Source: Rhodocyclaceae bacterium UBA2271
Lineage (GTDB): Bacteria > Pseudomonadota > Gammaproteobacteria > Burkholderiales > Rhodocyclaceae
Direction of reading: 5' to 3'
NCBI GenBank assembly: GCA_002347405.1
Contig: DDXB01000045.1
Location: 1 to 54,728, forward strand
DNA: 54,728 bases
Shown here: piece by piece, positions 32,603-41,605 of the stretch
Layout of the letters: every line of letters begins with the position of its first letter
Numbering within the stretch: position 1 is the stretch's first letter
The notes under the pieces: generated by a model
The model's input: the letters and a program-made list of their open reading frames with translations, nothing else
Database searches by the model: none
Told to the model about the DNA's origin: nothing
Made by a program: the position numbers and the translations under genes

Positions 32603-32649
32603 AATCTCCAACCGAACCGGCTGTGGTCAAGAAAGAAAGGTTTCATGGT

Positions 32650-33027
32650 ATGGCAAGACTTGACGCAACATATTCCCGCCCGTGCAACTTCGCTGCAATT
32701 GCCAGCTTGTTACTCCTGATTGTTTTATGTCTGGCATGGGAACTCTGGCTTGCTCCCTTGCGACCGGGCGGATCGTGGCTGGCGTTGAAGGCCTTGCCTT
32801 TGCTGGCACCGCTGTTCGGCATCCTGCATGCTCGCCGCTATACCCATCAATGGGCAAGCTTGCTGATCCTGCTTTACCTGCTCGAAGGGCTGACCCGTGC
32901 CTTCTCCGACAACGGCATGATGCAGATGCTTGCCATTGTCGAAGTAGTCCTGGCACTGGTCTTTTTCATGGCCACGCTGTGCTTTGCGCGGGCAACGGCC
33001 CAGCAACACATCAGAGCTGGGGATTGA
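32650..33027 (+). CDS. DUF2069 membrane protein
   Basis: 125 residues with four predicted membrane segments (SLLLLIVLCLAWELWL; LALKALPLLAPLFGIL; WASLLILLYLLEGLTRAF; AIVEVVLALVFFMATL). It fits the DUF2069 family, of unknown function. The 3' end overlaps the 3' end of convergent leuA by 17 bp. Confidence 0.8.
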   Translation: MARLDATYSRPCNFAAIASLLLLIVLCLAWELWLAPLRPGGSWLALKALPLLAPLFGILHARRYTHQWASLLILLYLLEGLTRAFSDNGMMQMLAIVEVVLALVFFMATLCFARATAQQHIRAGD

Positions 33028-34549
33028 CACGCTCCGGCCCCATGTGCAGTTTGTTCAGGGCATTAAAGTAGGCCTTGGCCGACGCCACGATGATATCGGT
33101 GTCCGAACCCTGGCCATTCACAATGCGACCGTCCTTTGACAGGCGCACGGTCACCTCACCCTGCGCATCGGTTCCTGTGGTGATGGCATTGACAGAGTAA
33201 AGCAGGAGGTCGGAACCGCTGCCGACAACACTCTCGATGGCACGGAAAGTGGCATCGACCGGCCCGCTGCCGGTGGCTTCGGCGTGCTGCTCGACCCCGC
33301 CCAGCGACAAGGTCATTGCGGCGCTTGGCGCCTCACCGGTCTCCGAATGGAATTTCGAAGATATCAATTTGTAGTGCTCGCTTGCAGGCAGAACCATCTC
33401 TTCCGAAACCAGGGCGTGCAGATCGTCGTCGAAGATTTCGCGCTTCTTGTCGGCAAGTTCCTTGAAACGGGCAAACGCGGCGTTGAGCATTTCCTCGCTC
33501 GCCAGTTCGATCCCCAACTCGGCCAATTTGGTCCTGAAGGCATTGCGACCGGAGAGCTTGCCCAGCGTGAGCTTGTTGGCATTCCAGCCAACGTCCTCGG
33601 CACGCATGATTTCGTAGGTTTCCCGATGCTTCAACACCCCGTCCTGATGAATCCCGGATTCATGCGCAAAAGCGTTCGCGCCGACCACTGCCTTGTTCGG
33701 TTGCACGACATAGCCGGTGATCTGTGACACCAGTCGCGAGGCGGGAACAATCTGGGTGGTATCGATACGGGTTTCGACCGGGAACAGGTCCTTGCGCGTT
33801 TTCACCGCCATGACGATTTCTTCTAGCGAAGCATTGCCGGCGCGCTCGCCCAGGCCATTGATCGTGCACTCAACCTGCCGTGCGCCATTCAACACGGCGG
33901 CAAGCGAATTGGCTACGGCCAGCCCGAGGTCGTTATGGCAATGGGTTGACCACACCACCTTATCGGCATTCGGCACACGTTCGCGCAGGGTTTTGAACAG
34001 TTCCCCCCAAACCACCGGAATGTTGTAGCCGACCGTGTCGGCAATATTCACTGTCTTGGCACCCGCGTTGATGACTGCTTCGAGCACGCGGCAAAGAAAA
34101 TCGATGTCCGACCGTCCGGCGTCTTCAGGCGAGAATTCGACATCATCGGTATATTGACGTGCCCAGTTAACTGCTTTGACCGCCTGCTCGATCACCTGCT
34201 CGGGCTCCATGCGAAGTTTCATCTGCATGTGGATCGGCGAGGTGGCAATGAAAGTATGCACGCGGCCGCGCACTGCCGGCTTGATAGCCTCGCCGGCACG
34301 CCGAATATCGTTTTCATTCGCACGCGACAGCGAACACACCGTGGAGTCCTTGATCGTTTCGGCGATGGCGCGAATCGATTCGAAATCTCCCGGGCTCGCG
34401 GCAGCGAAGCCGGCCTCGATGATATCCACCCGCATGCGTTCCAGTTGACGGGCGATGCGCAGCTTTTCTTCGCGCGTCATGGCCGCGCCAGGGCTTTGCT
34501 CGCCATCACGCAAGGTGGTGTCGAAAATCAATAATGCTTCTTTGCTCAT
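33011..34549 (-). CDS. leuA: 2-Isopropylmalate synthase
   Basis: 512 residues from ATG 34549 (GGAG upstream). The catalytic domain begins IFDTTLRDGEQSPGAAM and includes STHCHNDLGLAVANSLAAV. The C-terminal LeuA allosteric domain (about 390-510) is present, so leucine feedback is expected. First committed step of leucine synthesis. It ends the ilvBHC-psd-pssA-leuA series common in betaproteobacteria. Confidence 0.96.
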   Translation of the reverse strand: MSKEALLIFDTTLRDGEQSPGAAMTREEKLRIARQLERMRVDIIEAGFAAASPGDFESIRAIAETIKDSTVCSLSRANENDIRRAGEAIKPAVRGRVHTFIATSPIHMQMKLRMEPEQVIEQAVKAVNWARQYTDDVEFSPEDAGRSDIDFLCRVLEAVINAGAKTVNIADTVGYNIPVVWGELFKTLRERVPNADKVVWSTHCHNDLGLAVANSLAAVLNGARQVECTINGLGERAGNASLEEIVMAVKTRKDLFPVETRIDTTQIVPASRLVSQITGYVVQPNKAVVGANAFAHESGIHQDGVLKHRETYEIMRAEDVGWNANKLTLGKLSGRNAFRTKLAELGIELASEEMLNAAFARFKELADKKREIFDDDLHALVSEEMVLPASEHYKLISSKFHSETGEAPSAAMTLSLGGVEQHAEATGSGPVDATFRAIESVVGSGSDLLLYSVNAITTGTDAQGEVTVRLSKDGRIVNGQGSDTDIIVASAKAYFNALNKLHMGPERVNPQL

Positions 34550-34637
34550 GCTCGTCTCCAATCGGATCAGCTAATGGTTACCAACCTGCTGCACTTGGGC
34601 AACAGGACAGGCATTCGAATTGTGGGGTGGGGGTTTG

Positions 34638-34748
34638 CTAGCGCGCGCGGCGCAGCAGGGGACGCAGCTTGGTGCGCAACAGCGTGCGCGCCAGCAGGAT
34701 GCCGGTGAGGGTCAGGAAGGCAGCAGCCATAAGCGTCGTGAACATCAT
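34638..34748 (-). CDS. Possible small leucine-rich membrane peptide upstream of leuA
   Basis: 36 codons (MMFTTLMAAAFLTLTGILLA, then a basic tail RTLLRTKLRPLLRRAR), with ten leucines including three Leu-Leu pairs. It has a membrane-like N-terminus and arginine-rich C-terminus. It lies 88 bp upstream of leuA and 75 bp after pssA. No ribosome binding site is convincing and no terminator hairpin with a T-run follows, so both a real small protein and a leu leader remain possible. Low certainty. Confidence 0.3.
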   Translation of the reverse strand: MMFTTLMAAAFLTLTGILLARTLLRTKLRPLLRRAR

Positions 34749-34823
34749 GGTTTCGACTATAAAACAGACTGTTTGGTTCGCGCAAGTATTTTTGCTGTGA
34801 CATGCCACTCGCTCGCGCGGGTA

Positions 34824-35591
34824 TCAGTCCTCTTGCGCTTTGCGTTTGCGTCGCGAAAACCAGCCGCCAATGCCCAGCACATAGCCAGAAAGCGCATAGA
34901 GCAGGAACAGGGCAAACAGCACCCCCGGCGGATAGCTCGATACCAAAGCGATGCCCAGCGCAATCGCCGCCACCATGATGAAGGGCACGCTTTTGCGCAA
35001 ATTGATGTCCTTGCCGGAATAGTAGGGCAGATTGCTGACCATGGTGAGGCCGGCAAATATGGTCAGCACACAGGCATACCAGCGTGCTTCGTAGCCGGTC
35101 CAGTCGTTGTCAATCATCACCCAGACGAAACCGGCCACCAGCGCTGCCGCTGCAGGGCTGGGCAAGCCCTGGAAGTTACGTTTATCGACCACTTCGATGT
35201 TGGTATTGAAGCGGGCCAGCCGCAACGCAGCGCCCGCGCAATAGATAAACGCGGCGATCCAGCCAAGCTTGCCCATGTCCTTGAGCGCCCAGACATAAAC
35301 CACCAGCGCAGGGGCCGCGCCGAACGACACCATATCGGAAAGCGAATCGTATTCCGCCCCGAAGGCGCTTTGGGTGTGCGTCAAGCGGGCCACGCGACCG
35401 TCCAGGCTGTCAAATACCATGGCAACAAAAATCGCCGCCGCGGCAATCTCGAACTTCCAGTGCATCGCCTGGACAATGGCGAAAAATCCCGAGAACAGCG
35501 CTACCGTGGTGAGCAGGTTGGGCAGAATGTAGATGCCGCGCCGACGTAACTCGGAATTGAACAGGGTCTTGCGGGGACGATAATCAGGCAT
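34824..35591 (-). CDS. pssA: CDP-diacylglycerol-serine O-phosphatidyltransferase
   Basis: 255 residues with several membrane segments. The CDP-alcohol phosphotransferase motif is intact: D61-x2-D64-G65-x2-A68-R69 ... G78-x3-D82-x3-D86. This is the membrane-bound type II PssA, making phosphatidylserine, which Psd (next upstream) decarboxylates to phosphatidylethanolamine. Confidence 0.95.
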   Translation of the reverse strand: MPDYRPRKTLFNSELRRRGIYILPNLLTTVALFSGFFAIVQAMHWKFEIAAAAIFVAMVFDSLDGRVARLTHTQSAFGAEYDSLSDMVSFGAAPALVVYVWALKDMGKLGWIAAFIYCAGAALRLARFNTNIEVVDKRNFQGLPSPAAAALVAGFVWVMIDNDWTGYEARWYACVLTIFAGLTMVSNLPYYSGKDINLRKSVPFIMVAAIALGIALVSSYPPGVLFALFLLYALSGYVLGIGGWFSRRKRKAQED

Positions 35592-35629
35592 AGGGTCAAG
35601 TCAGGCCGCCAAAGAAAGTTGCTGGACCA

Positions 35630-35735
35630 TCCCAAGAGTTGCTTGCCCCTTGAAGGGAGGGCCGAGCACAAGGCCGAAGGCCGCAGGACCGCCGAGGGCT
35701 GGTCCCGCGAAGCGGGCTGCGGCCATGCCGCACAA
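35630..35735. repeat. GC-rich repeat-like spacer between psd and pssA
   Basis: The 201-bp gap between psd and pssA has no protein-like frame. It contains short inverted motifs (AGGCCGAAGGCC, CCCGCGAAGCGGG) like those of dispersed palindromic repeats. Confidence 0.35.
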
Positions 35736-35792
35736 AGCGAAAGTTTACGGGGTGGACTCTAAACATATTCCCATTGTAGCCGCCAAGCCCAT

Positions 35793-36437
35793 TCATGGCA
35801 GTTCGGCAAGGATGGTACTGGTGGCGCTCACCGTATCACCAACGCCGACTTTTACGTGCACGTCTTTGGGCAGGTAGAGGTCGACACGTGAACCAAAGCG
35901 GATGAAGCCATAACGCTGACCACGTTCAAGCTTGTCTCCTGCATCAACATAACAAAGAATCCGGCGGGCGATCAGTCCGGCCACTTGCACGCAGGTAATA
36001 TCCTGGCCGTCGCCAGTGCGCAGGTGCAGGGCATTGCGCTCATTTTCAGTCGACGCTTTGTCGAGATCGGCGTTAAAGAATTTGCCGGGGTGGTACCAGC
36101 GCTGCACCACCGTGCCATCAATCGGACTGCGATTCGAATGGACGTTGAACACATTCATGAACACACTGATTTTCAGCGTGTCGCGCTCCAGCCAGGGATC
36201 ACGCGCCGGTTCGATGACCACGATGCGGCCATCGGCGGGCGCCAGCACGCTTTTGGCATTTCCGGGTACCGACCGCGCCGGGTCACGAAAAAACTGCAGG
36301 ACAAAAACAAAGATCAGCCAGAGCGGGGCCGACCACAACCAACCGGCGAAGGCAGTCGTCGCCAGAGCCGCCACGCCACTGATGGCGAGAAACGGCCAGC
36401 CTTCACGGGCAATCAGGGGGTGCGGGTATGAATTCAT
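35793..36437 (-). CDS. psd: Phosphatidylserine decarboxylase proenzyme
   Basis: 214 residues, the short form of the enzyme. The self-cleavage site is Gly182-Ser183 in RFGSRVDLYLP, where Ser becomes the pyruvoyl group. Upstream motifs include VLAPADGRI and NVFNVHSNRSPIDG, and one or two membrane segments lie near 17-50. The C-terminal stretch HVKVGVGDTV is partly encoded by DNA resembling the dispersed 24-bp repeat (35829-35852, 20 of 24). Its leader carries the element shared with rpsP. Confidence 0.95.
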   Translation of the reverse strand: MNSYPHPLIAREGWPFLAISGVAALATTAFAGWLWSAPLWLIFVFVLQFFRDPARSVPGNAKSVLAPADGRIVVIEPARDPWLERDTLKISVFMNVFNVHSNRSPIDGTVVQRWYHPGKFFNADLDKASTENERNALHLRTGDGQDITCVQVAGLIARRILCYVDAGDKLERGQRYGFIRFGSRVDLYLPKDVHVKVGVGDTVSATSTILAELP

Positions 36438-36461
36438 GCGAGTACTCCAGAAAGTCAGATA

Positions 36462-36524
36462 AAACGGAGTTTCAGAGAAGGCTAATGTCCGCGCAAGAGG
36501 GCATTACACTGGAACTAAAAAAGG
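36462..36524. repeat. Leader element shared with rpsP, copy 2
   Basis: Boxes at 36462-36475 and 36501-36524 match copy 1 (29261-29322) at the same 25-bp spacing. On the minus strand it starts at the T-tract of the ilvC terminator and runs into the psd leader. Confidence 0.6.
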
Positions 36525-36546
36525 CACAGCTTTGCGCTGTGCCTTT
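36520..36546 (-). terminator. Terminator of ilvC
   Basis: An 11-bp stem (36520-36530 with 36536-36546) with a 5-nt loop is followed on the minus strand by six T, 20 bp beyond the ilvC stop. It separates ilvBHC from psd-pssA-leuA. Confidence 0.85.
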
Positions 36547-36565
36547 CCGTCCCGGTCATACGTCA

Positions 36566-37582
36566 TCAGTTCTTGCTCTGATCCACCAGACGATTCTTCT
36601 TGATCCAGGGCATCATGGCACGCAACTGCTCGCCAACCTGTTCGATCGGGTGGGCGGCGGTGAGGCGGCGCCGCGCTGTCATGCTCGGATAGTTGGTGCG
36701 GCCCTCGAGAATGAACATCTTGGCGTAATCGCCATTCTGGATGCGTTGCAGGGCCTGTTTCATTGCCGCACGCGACTGGTCGTTGATGACCTCGGGGCCA
36801 GTAACGTATTCACCAAATTCGGCATTGTTCGAGATCGAATAGTTCATGTTGGCAATGCCGCCTTCGAAGATCAGGTCGACGATCAGCTTCACTTCGTGCA
36901 GACACTCGAAGTAAGCCATCTCTGGCGCATAGCCAGCATCGGTGAGCGTCTCGTAACCCGCCTTGATGAGCTCGACCAATCCACCGCAGAGCACCGCCTG
37001 TTCGCCGAACAGATCGGTTTCCGTCTCCTCGCGGAAATTGGTCTCGATGACACCACCCTTGGTACCGCCATTCGCCGCCGCATAGGACAACGCGATATCC
37101 TTGGCCTTGCCCGACTTGTCCTGATGGATGGCAATCAGCGACGGCACACCGCCGCCACGCAGATATTCGGAACGCACCGTGTGGCCAGGTCCCTTGGGCG
37201 CGACCATGATTACGTCGACGTCGCCCTTTGGAATCACCTGGTTGTAATGGATATTGAAGCCATGGGCAAAAGCCAGGGCAGCGCCCTTCTTGATGTTCGG
37301 CTCGACTTCAGCGTAATAAACGGACGGGATGGTCTCATCCGGCAACAACATCATCACGACGTCGGCGCCCTTGACGGCTTTACCCACTTCCTCAACCTTG
37401 AGTCCGGCTTTCTCGGCCTTCGACCAGGAGGCACCACCCTTGCGCAGGCCGACGGTAACCTTGACCCCGGAGTCCTTGAGGTTCTGGGCATGCGCGTGGC
37501 CCTGTGAGCCATAACCCACGATGGTGACTTTACGGCCCTTGATGAGGGAGAGGTCGGCATCTTTGTCGTAATAAACTTTCAT
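36566..37582 (-). CDS. ilvC: Ketol-acid reductoisomerase (class I)
   Basis: 338 residues. The Rossmann motif G-Y-G-S-Q-G lies at 23-28 (IVGYGSQGHAHAQNL). The metal-binding C-terminal knotted domain contains ETNFREETETDLFGEQAVLCGG. It makes 2,3-dihydroxy-isovalerate and its isoleucine analogue with NADPH. The length is normal for class I. Confidence 0.97.
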   Translation of the reverse strand: MKVYYDKDADLSLIKGRKVTIVGYGSQGHAHAQNLKDSGVKVTVGLRKGGASWSKAEKAGLKVEEVGKAVKGADVVMMLLPDETIPSVYYAEVEPNIKKGAALAFAHGFNIHYNQVIPKGDVDVIMVAPKGPGHTVRSEYLRGGGVPSLIAIHQDKSGKAKDIALSYAAANGGTKGGVIETNFREETETDLFGEQAVLCGGLVELIKAGYETLTDAGYAPEMAYFECLHEVKLIVDLIFEGGIANMNYSISNNAEFGEYVTGPEVINDQSRAAMKQALQRIQNGDYAKMFILEGRTNYPSMTARRRLTAAHPIEQVGEQLRAMMPWIKKNRLVDQSKN

Positions 37583-37626
37583 GACTTTCCTTTTTTAATG
37601 GCGATATGCTGAATGGTGAAATGGAG

Positions 37627-38118
37627 TCAGACTTTGAGAATCCGGTCGCCGCGACCGATGCCACAGACGCCGGTACGGACAGTCTCCAGAATCAGTGAGC
37701 GATCGATGGCGTCGAGGAACGCGCCCATCTTGTTGGTGTTACCGGTCAGTTCGACAACATAGGTCGATTCGGTAACGTCGATGATGCGGCCACGGAAGAT
37801 ATCGGCGACGCGCTTCATCTCTTCGCGGTCCTTGCCGGTGGCGCGTACCTTGACGAGCATCAGTTCGCGCTCGATATGTGCCGCCTCGGAAAGATCTACC
37901 ACCTTGACGGTGTCGATCAACTTGTTGAGTTGTTTGGTGATCTGCTCGATGATGTCGTCCGAGCCGATGCTGACGATCGTCATGCGCGACAGCGTGGGGT
38001 CCTCGGTCGGTGCGACAGTCAGCGATTCGATGTTGTAACCGCGGGCCGAAAACAAACCGGACACGCGCGACAGGGCGCCTGCTTCGTTTTCAATGAGAAT
38101 GGAAATGATATGGCGCAT
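37627..38118 (-). CDS. ilvH: Acetolactate synthase small (regulatory) subunit
   Basis: 163 residues beginning with an ACT domain (HIISILIENEAGALSRVSGL, then FSARGYNIESLTVAPTEDP). It binds valine and activates the large subunit encoded by ilvB, which ends six bases upstream. Confidence 0.96.
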   Translation of the reverse strand: MRHIISILIENEAGALSRVSGLFSARGYNIESLTVAPTEDPTLSRMTIVSIGSDDIIEQITKQLNKLIDTVKVVDLSEAAHIERELMLVKVRATGKDREEMKRVADIFRGRIIDVTESTYVVELTGNTNKMGAFLDAIDRSLILETVRTGVCGIGRGDRILKV

Positions 38119-38123
38119 GGTGA

Positions 38124-39836
38124 TCAGAGCTCCTCTTCCGCCAGAATCATTTCAGACAGGCCCTTACCAGCCGCAACCATGGGATAGACGTTAGCCGTCT
38201 TGTCCGTCTGAAAGTCGAGGAAGACCAGATGGTTCTTGTGTTTGACAAAGGCCTCGCGAATCGCCGGCTCGACATCCGCCGGTTTATCGATACGCAGGCC
38301 AACGTGGCCATAGGCCTCGGCAAGCTTGACGAAATCCGGCAGGGCATCAACATAGGATTCGGCATAACGGTTGCCGTGGAACATCTGCTGCCACTGGCGC
38401 ACCATGCCGAGATAGCCGTTGTTGAGGCAGAGGATCTTCACGGGCAGATGGAACTGCTTGCACGTCGACAGCTCCTGGATATTCATCTGGATTGAACCTT
38501 CACCGGTAATGCAGGCCACGGTGGCTTTGGGATTGGCAAACCGCACCCCCATTGCCGCAGGCAGCCCAAACCCCATCGTGCCCAGGCCCCCTGAATTGAT
38601 CCAGCGACGTGGCTTGTCGAATTTGTAATACTGCGCCGCCCACATCTGGTGCTGACCAACATCCGAGGTCACGAAGGCATCGCCGCCAGTCACCTCGTAG
38701 AGCTTCTCGACCACATACTGCGGCATGATGAGGTCACTGCCCATCTTGTACTTGAGCGAATTCCTGCTGCGCCAACCCTCGATCTGCTTCCACCATGAGG
38801 CCAGCGCCTTCGGCTCCGCCTTGGCTTCACTCACCTGGATCTGCTTGATCAGCTCATCCAATACGTCCGGGACGTTACCAACGATCGGCACATCAACGCG
38901 CACCCGCTTGGAGATCGAGGAGGGATCGATATCGATGTGGATGATTTTTCTGGCCACCTTGGCAAAGTGATCTGGGCTGCCGATGACACGATCATCGAAA
39001 CGGGCACCCACGGCCAGCAGAACATCACATTCCTGCATCGCCATATTGGCCTCGTAGGTGCCATGCATGCCCAGCATGCCGAGGGATTGACGGTCGGTCG
39101 CCGGGTAGCCACCCAGCCCCATCAGGGTCTGCGTGATCGGAAAGCCGAGCAGGCGCGTCATTTTGGTCAGTTTGTCTGCTGCATCCGACAGAATCACCCC
39201 GCCGCCGGCGTAAATCATCGGTCGTTTGGCATCCAGCAACAGTTGCAAAGCCTTCTTGATTTGGCCCGTATGACCCTTGACTACCGGGTTATAAGAGCGC
39301 ATCGAAATGGTCTTTGGATAGTGGAAGTCACACTTTTTGGCAGTGATGTCCTTGGGAATGTCCACGAGGACGGGGCCCGGACGACCGGTCTTCGCCAGAT
39401 AGAAGGCTTTCTTGATCGTGTCTGCCAAATCCTTGACGTCCTTGACCAGAAAGTTGTGCTTGACGCAGGGGCGGGTGATGCCGACCGTGTCCGCTTCCTG
39501 GAAGGCATCCTGGCCGATGTAGGCTGTCGGCACCTGCCCCGAAATCACCACCAGCGGGATCGAATCCATGTGGGCCGTGGCAATTCCTGTCACAGCATTG
39601 GTAACACCCGGCCCGGAAGTGACCAGGCAGACGCCTATCTTGTTGGACGAGCGCGAATAGGCATCTGCCGCGTGCACCGCCGCCTGCTCATGCCTGACCA
39701 GAATGTGCTTGATCTGGTCCTGCTTGAACAATTCGTCGTATATGAACAAAACCGAACCACCAGGGTAGCCGAAAACATGCTCGACCTTTTCTTCCTGGAG
39801 GCACCTGATTACAATCTCAGCGCCTGTCAATTGCAT
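38124..39836 (-). CDS. ilvB: Acetolactate synthase large subunit
   Basis: 570 residues from ATG 39836. TPP-enzyme features are the activating glutamate in LVRHEQAAVHAADAYSR, the FAD-binding middle domain, and the TPP motif GEGSIQMNIQELST ... LNNGYLGMVRQW. GEG in place of GDG is common in betaproteobacterial homologues and is not a defect. First gene of ilvBHC. Confidence 0.96.
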   Translation of the reverse strand: MQLTGAEIVIRCLQEEKVEHVFGYPGGSVLFIYDELFKQDQIKHILVRHEQAAVHAADAYSRSSNKIGVCLVTSGPGVTNAVTGIATAHMDSIPLVVISGQVPTAYIGQDAFQEADTVGITRPCVKHNFLVKDVKDLADTIKKAFYLAKTGRPGPVLVDIPKDITAKKCDFHYPKTISMRSYNPVVKGHTGQIKKALQLLLDAKRPMIYAGGGVILSDAADKLTKMTRLLGFPITQTLMGLGGYPATDRQSLGMLGMHGTYEANMAMQECDVLLAVGARFDDRVIGSPDHFAKVARKIIHIDIDPSSISKRVRVDVPIVGNVPDVLDELIKQIQVSEAKAEPKALASWWKQIEGWRSRNSLKYKMGSDLIMPQYVVEKLYEVTGGDAFVTSDVGQHQMWAAQYYKFDKPRRWINSGGLGTMGFGLPAAMGVRFANPKATVACITGEGSIQMNIQELSTCKQFHLPVKILCLNNGYLGMVRQWQQMFHGNRYAESYVDALPDFVKLAEAYGHVGLRIDKPADVEPAIREAFVKHKNHLVFLDFQTDKTANVYPMVAAGKGLSEMILAEEEL

Positions 39837-39878
39837 TGTTGTGATTCCATTAAAACCGGGCAAAGCCCGAAACACGCA

Positions 39879-39908
39879 ACGATACTTGACGGAACCGAGT
39901 ATGGTCAA
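39879..39908 (-). promoter_or_regulatory. Candidate promoter of ilvBHC
   Basis: On the minus strand TTGACC (39903-39908), an 18-bp spacer and TATCGT (39879-39884). The leader then contains a small hairpin CGGGC-TTT-GCCCG followed by GTTTT before the ilvB start, which could pause or attenuate transcription. Confidence 0.45.
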
Positions 39909-39987
39909 GGCTTCCGGTTAGCTAGGACAGGCTTGACCAACACCACCCAGATGGGCTGTTTCCCATCCAGACGACAGAAAACACGCT

Positions 39988-40551
39988 TTGGCTTCACGTA
40001 TCGAGCTTTCCGATTTCCTTGCCAGTGTCGAGCGACGCGCCTTCAAACAGGCCGTATTTGCTGTGCGTGACGAGGAAACTGCTCTAGACATCGTGCAGGA
40101 CAGCATGATGCGACTTGCAGAAAAATACAGCAGCCGGCCAGCCGAAGAGCTGCCACCACTCTTCCAGCGCATTTTGCAGAACGCCATTCGCGATTCATAT
40201 CGTCGCTCGCGCACCAGAGCGGGGCATATGGTGCAGCTTTCTTCATTTGACTCACTCGATGACGAATTTGCCGATCCACTGGAAGCCATTGAAATTGATG
40301 AGGAACATAACCCGTTTGCCACCCCGCATGCCGCCTTGCTACAAGCCGAGACCCTGGGTCTTATAGAGGAAGCCCTCCAAAATTTGCCTCCGCGTCAACG
40401 CGAAGCCTTCCTGCTGCGTTACTGGGAGGGATTGGATATCGCAGAAACTGCTTTGGCCATGGGCTGCACCGAAGGTAGCGTCAAGACCCACTGTTCGCGC
40501 GCGACAAGCGCCTTGGCAATCGCACTTAAAGCGAAAGATATCAAGCCGTAA
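39988..40551 (+). CDS. ECF-type RNA polymerase sigma factor
   Basis: 187 residues. Region 2 spans about 12-72 (FKQAVFAVRDEETALDIVQD) and region 4 about 126-180 (EALQNLPPRQREAFLLRYWE, then IAETALAMGCTEGSVKTHCS). The only available start in the right place is TTG 39988; the first in-frame ATG would remove most of region 2. It heads a four-gene block with DUF3619, DUF3106 and RDD proteins. The next gene has one membrane helix and could be its anti-sigma partner, which is inference. Confidence 0.85.
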   Translation: MASRIELSDFLASVERRAFKQAVFAVRDEETALDIVQDSMMRLAEKYSSRPAEELPPLFQRILQNAIRDSYRRSRTRAGHMVQLSSFDSLDDEFADPLEAIEIDEEHNPFATPHAALLQAETLGLIEEALQNLPPRQREAFLLRYWEGLDIAETALAMGCTEGSVKTHCSRATSALAIALKAKDIKP

Positions 40552-40562
40552 GGAGTACGACA

Positions 40563-40964
40563 TTGAACTCGGAACAACAATTCGCCAGGCAAATCTGCCG
40601 CGTCCTTGACTTGGGTACTCGCTCAATCGAGCCCGTGGTCGCAGAGCGTCTGCGCGCCGCACGTGAGCGCGCACTTCAACGGCAACTCTTCCCAGTTCAG
40701 GCGGTCGAGATAATCGGTACGGGCGGTGGCGCGGTATTACAGGGCGGCTGGTTTGGTGGCCATGGACGAGCCGTGCGAAGCTTGCTGTCGATTTTGGCGT
40801 TGATCCTTGGTGTGAGTCTGGCGTACTACTGGAACGCATTTGCACAGGCAAGCGTAAACGAGGAGATTGACAGCGCCCTTCTGGCCGGCGATCTGCCACC
40901 CAGCGCATATATTGACCGGGGCTTTCAGGCATGGCTGGAAAAAAGCTCACCGGCCGGGGAATAG
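40563..40964 (+). CDS. DUF3619 single-pass membrane protein, possible anti-sigma factor
   Basis: 133 residues with a TTG start (40563) backed by a strong AGGAG site eight bases upstream. The cytoplasmic N-terminal part is ~70 residues, the membrane helix is at 72-90 (RSLLSILALILGVSLAYYW), and a short periplasmic tail follows. The family is of unknown function. Position after an ECF sigma gene and topology suggest an anti-sigma role. Confidence 0.75.
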   Translation: MNSEQQFARQICRVLDLGTRSIEPVVAERLRAARERALQRQLFPVQAVEIIGTGGGAVLQGGWFGGHGRAVRSLLSILALILGVSLAYYWNAFAQASVNEEIDSALLAGDLPPSAYIDRGFQAWLEKSSPAGE

Positions 40965-41599
40965 CTTTCTGCCTGCTTTTCGCCGGACTAACTTGGCAAT
41001 GGCAGGCTCAGGCAGTTGTAACCCCACTCGACCAACCCGACTGGTCGGCGCTCACATCCGAACAAAAAACCATCCTGGCGCCTCTGGCGACGGAATGGAA
41101 GGAAATGGAATCGTTCCGGCGCAAGAAATGGCTTGGCATAGCCCAACGCTATCCTGAGATGTCCGAGGACGATCAGGCCAGCGTACAGAGGAACATGAAG
41201 GAATGGGCAAAACTGGCTCCCGCTGAACGCCGGGCGGCGCGCGAGAAATTCAAGTCATTGCAAAAATTCCCGGCCGAAGATCGGCAGGCAGTCAAGCTGA
41301 AATGGGATGAGTACAACACACTTTCCCAGGAAACAAAGGACAGCCTGAAAAAGGAAGCAGCACAACGCCCCTCACAAATCAAGACGCCGACCAAGCCACC
41401 CGTGGCGAGCTCTGGCGCGAAGCCGGTTGCGAGTGTCACGGCAAGCTCGGCCGCATTGCCGACCGCCCCTGCCATGAACCCGCCCCGCTCCCCGCTATCG
41501 CCACTAAGACCACCGCAAAGCCCCTTGGTGGTAACAAATACAGCCCCATCGAAAGCCCTTCCAGCTGCCACTACCGGCATGCCTAACGCTGAGGAGTAA
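40931..41599 (+). CDS. DUF3106 secreted protein
   Basis: 222 residues: a signal peptide (GIAFCLLFAGLTWQWQAQA), a helical DUF3106 core rich in Trp/Lys (WSALTSEQKTILAPLATEW ... WAKLAPAERRAAREKFKSL), and a proline/alanine-rich C-terminal tail. It overlaps the DUF3619 gene by 34 bp. Probably periplasmic; function unknown. Confidence 0.8.
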   Translation: MAGKKLTGRGIAFCLLFAGLTWQWQAQAVVTPLDQPDWSALTSEQKTILAPLATEWKEMESFRRKKWLGIAQRYPEMSEDDQASVQRNMKEWAKLAPAERRAAREKFKSLQKFPAEDRQAVKLKWDEYNTLSQETKDSLKKEAAQRPSQIKTPTKPPVASSGAKPVASVTASSAALPTAPAMNPPRSPLSPLRPPQSPLVVTNTAPSKALPAATTGMPNAEE

Positions 41600-41605
41600 G
41601 CTTTC

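Noticed and set aside
38490..38520. GEG instead of GDG in the IlvB TPP motif, considered as a lost catalytic residue
   Set aside because: GEG is common in betaproteobacterial acetolactate synthases and the rest of the motif is intact.
38937..40070. Plus-strand frame opposite ilvB running into the sigma-factor start
   Set aside because: Antisense to IlvB and overlapping the ilvB promoter; composition is that of a shadow frame.
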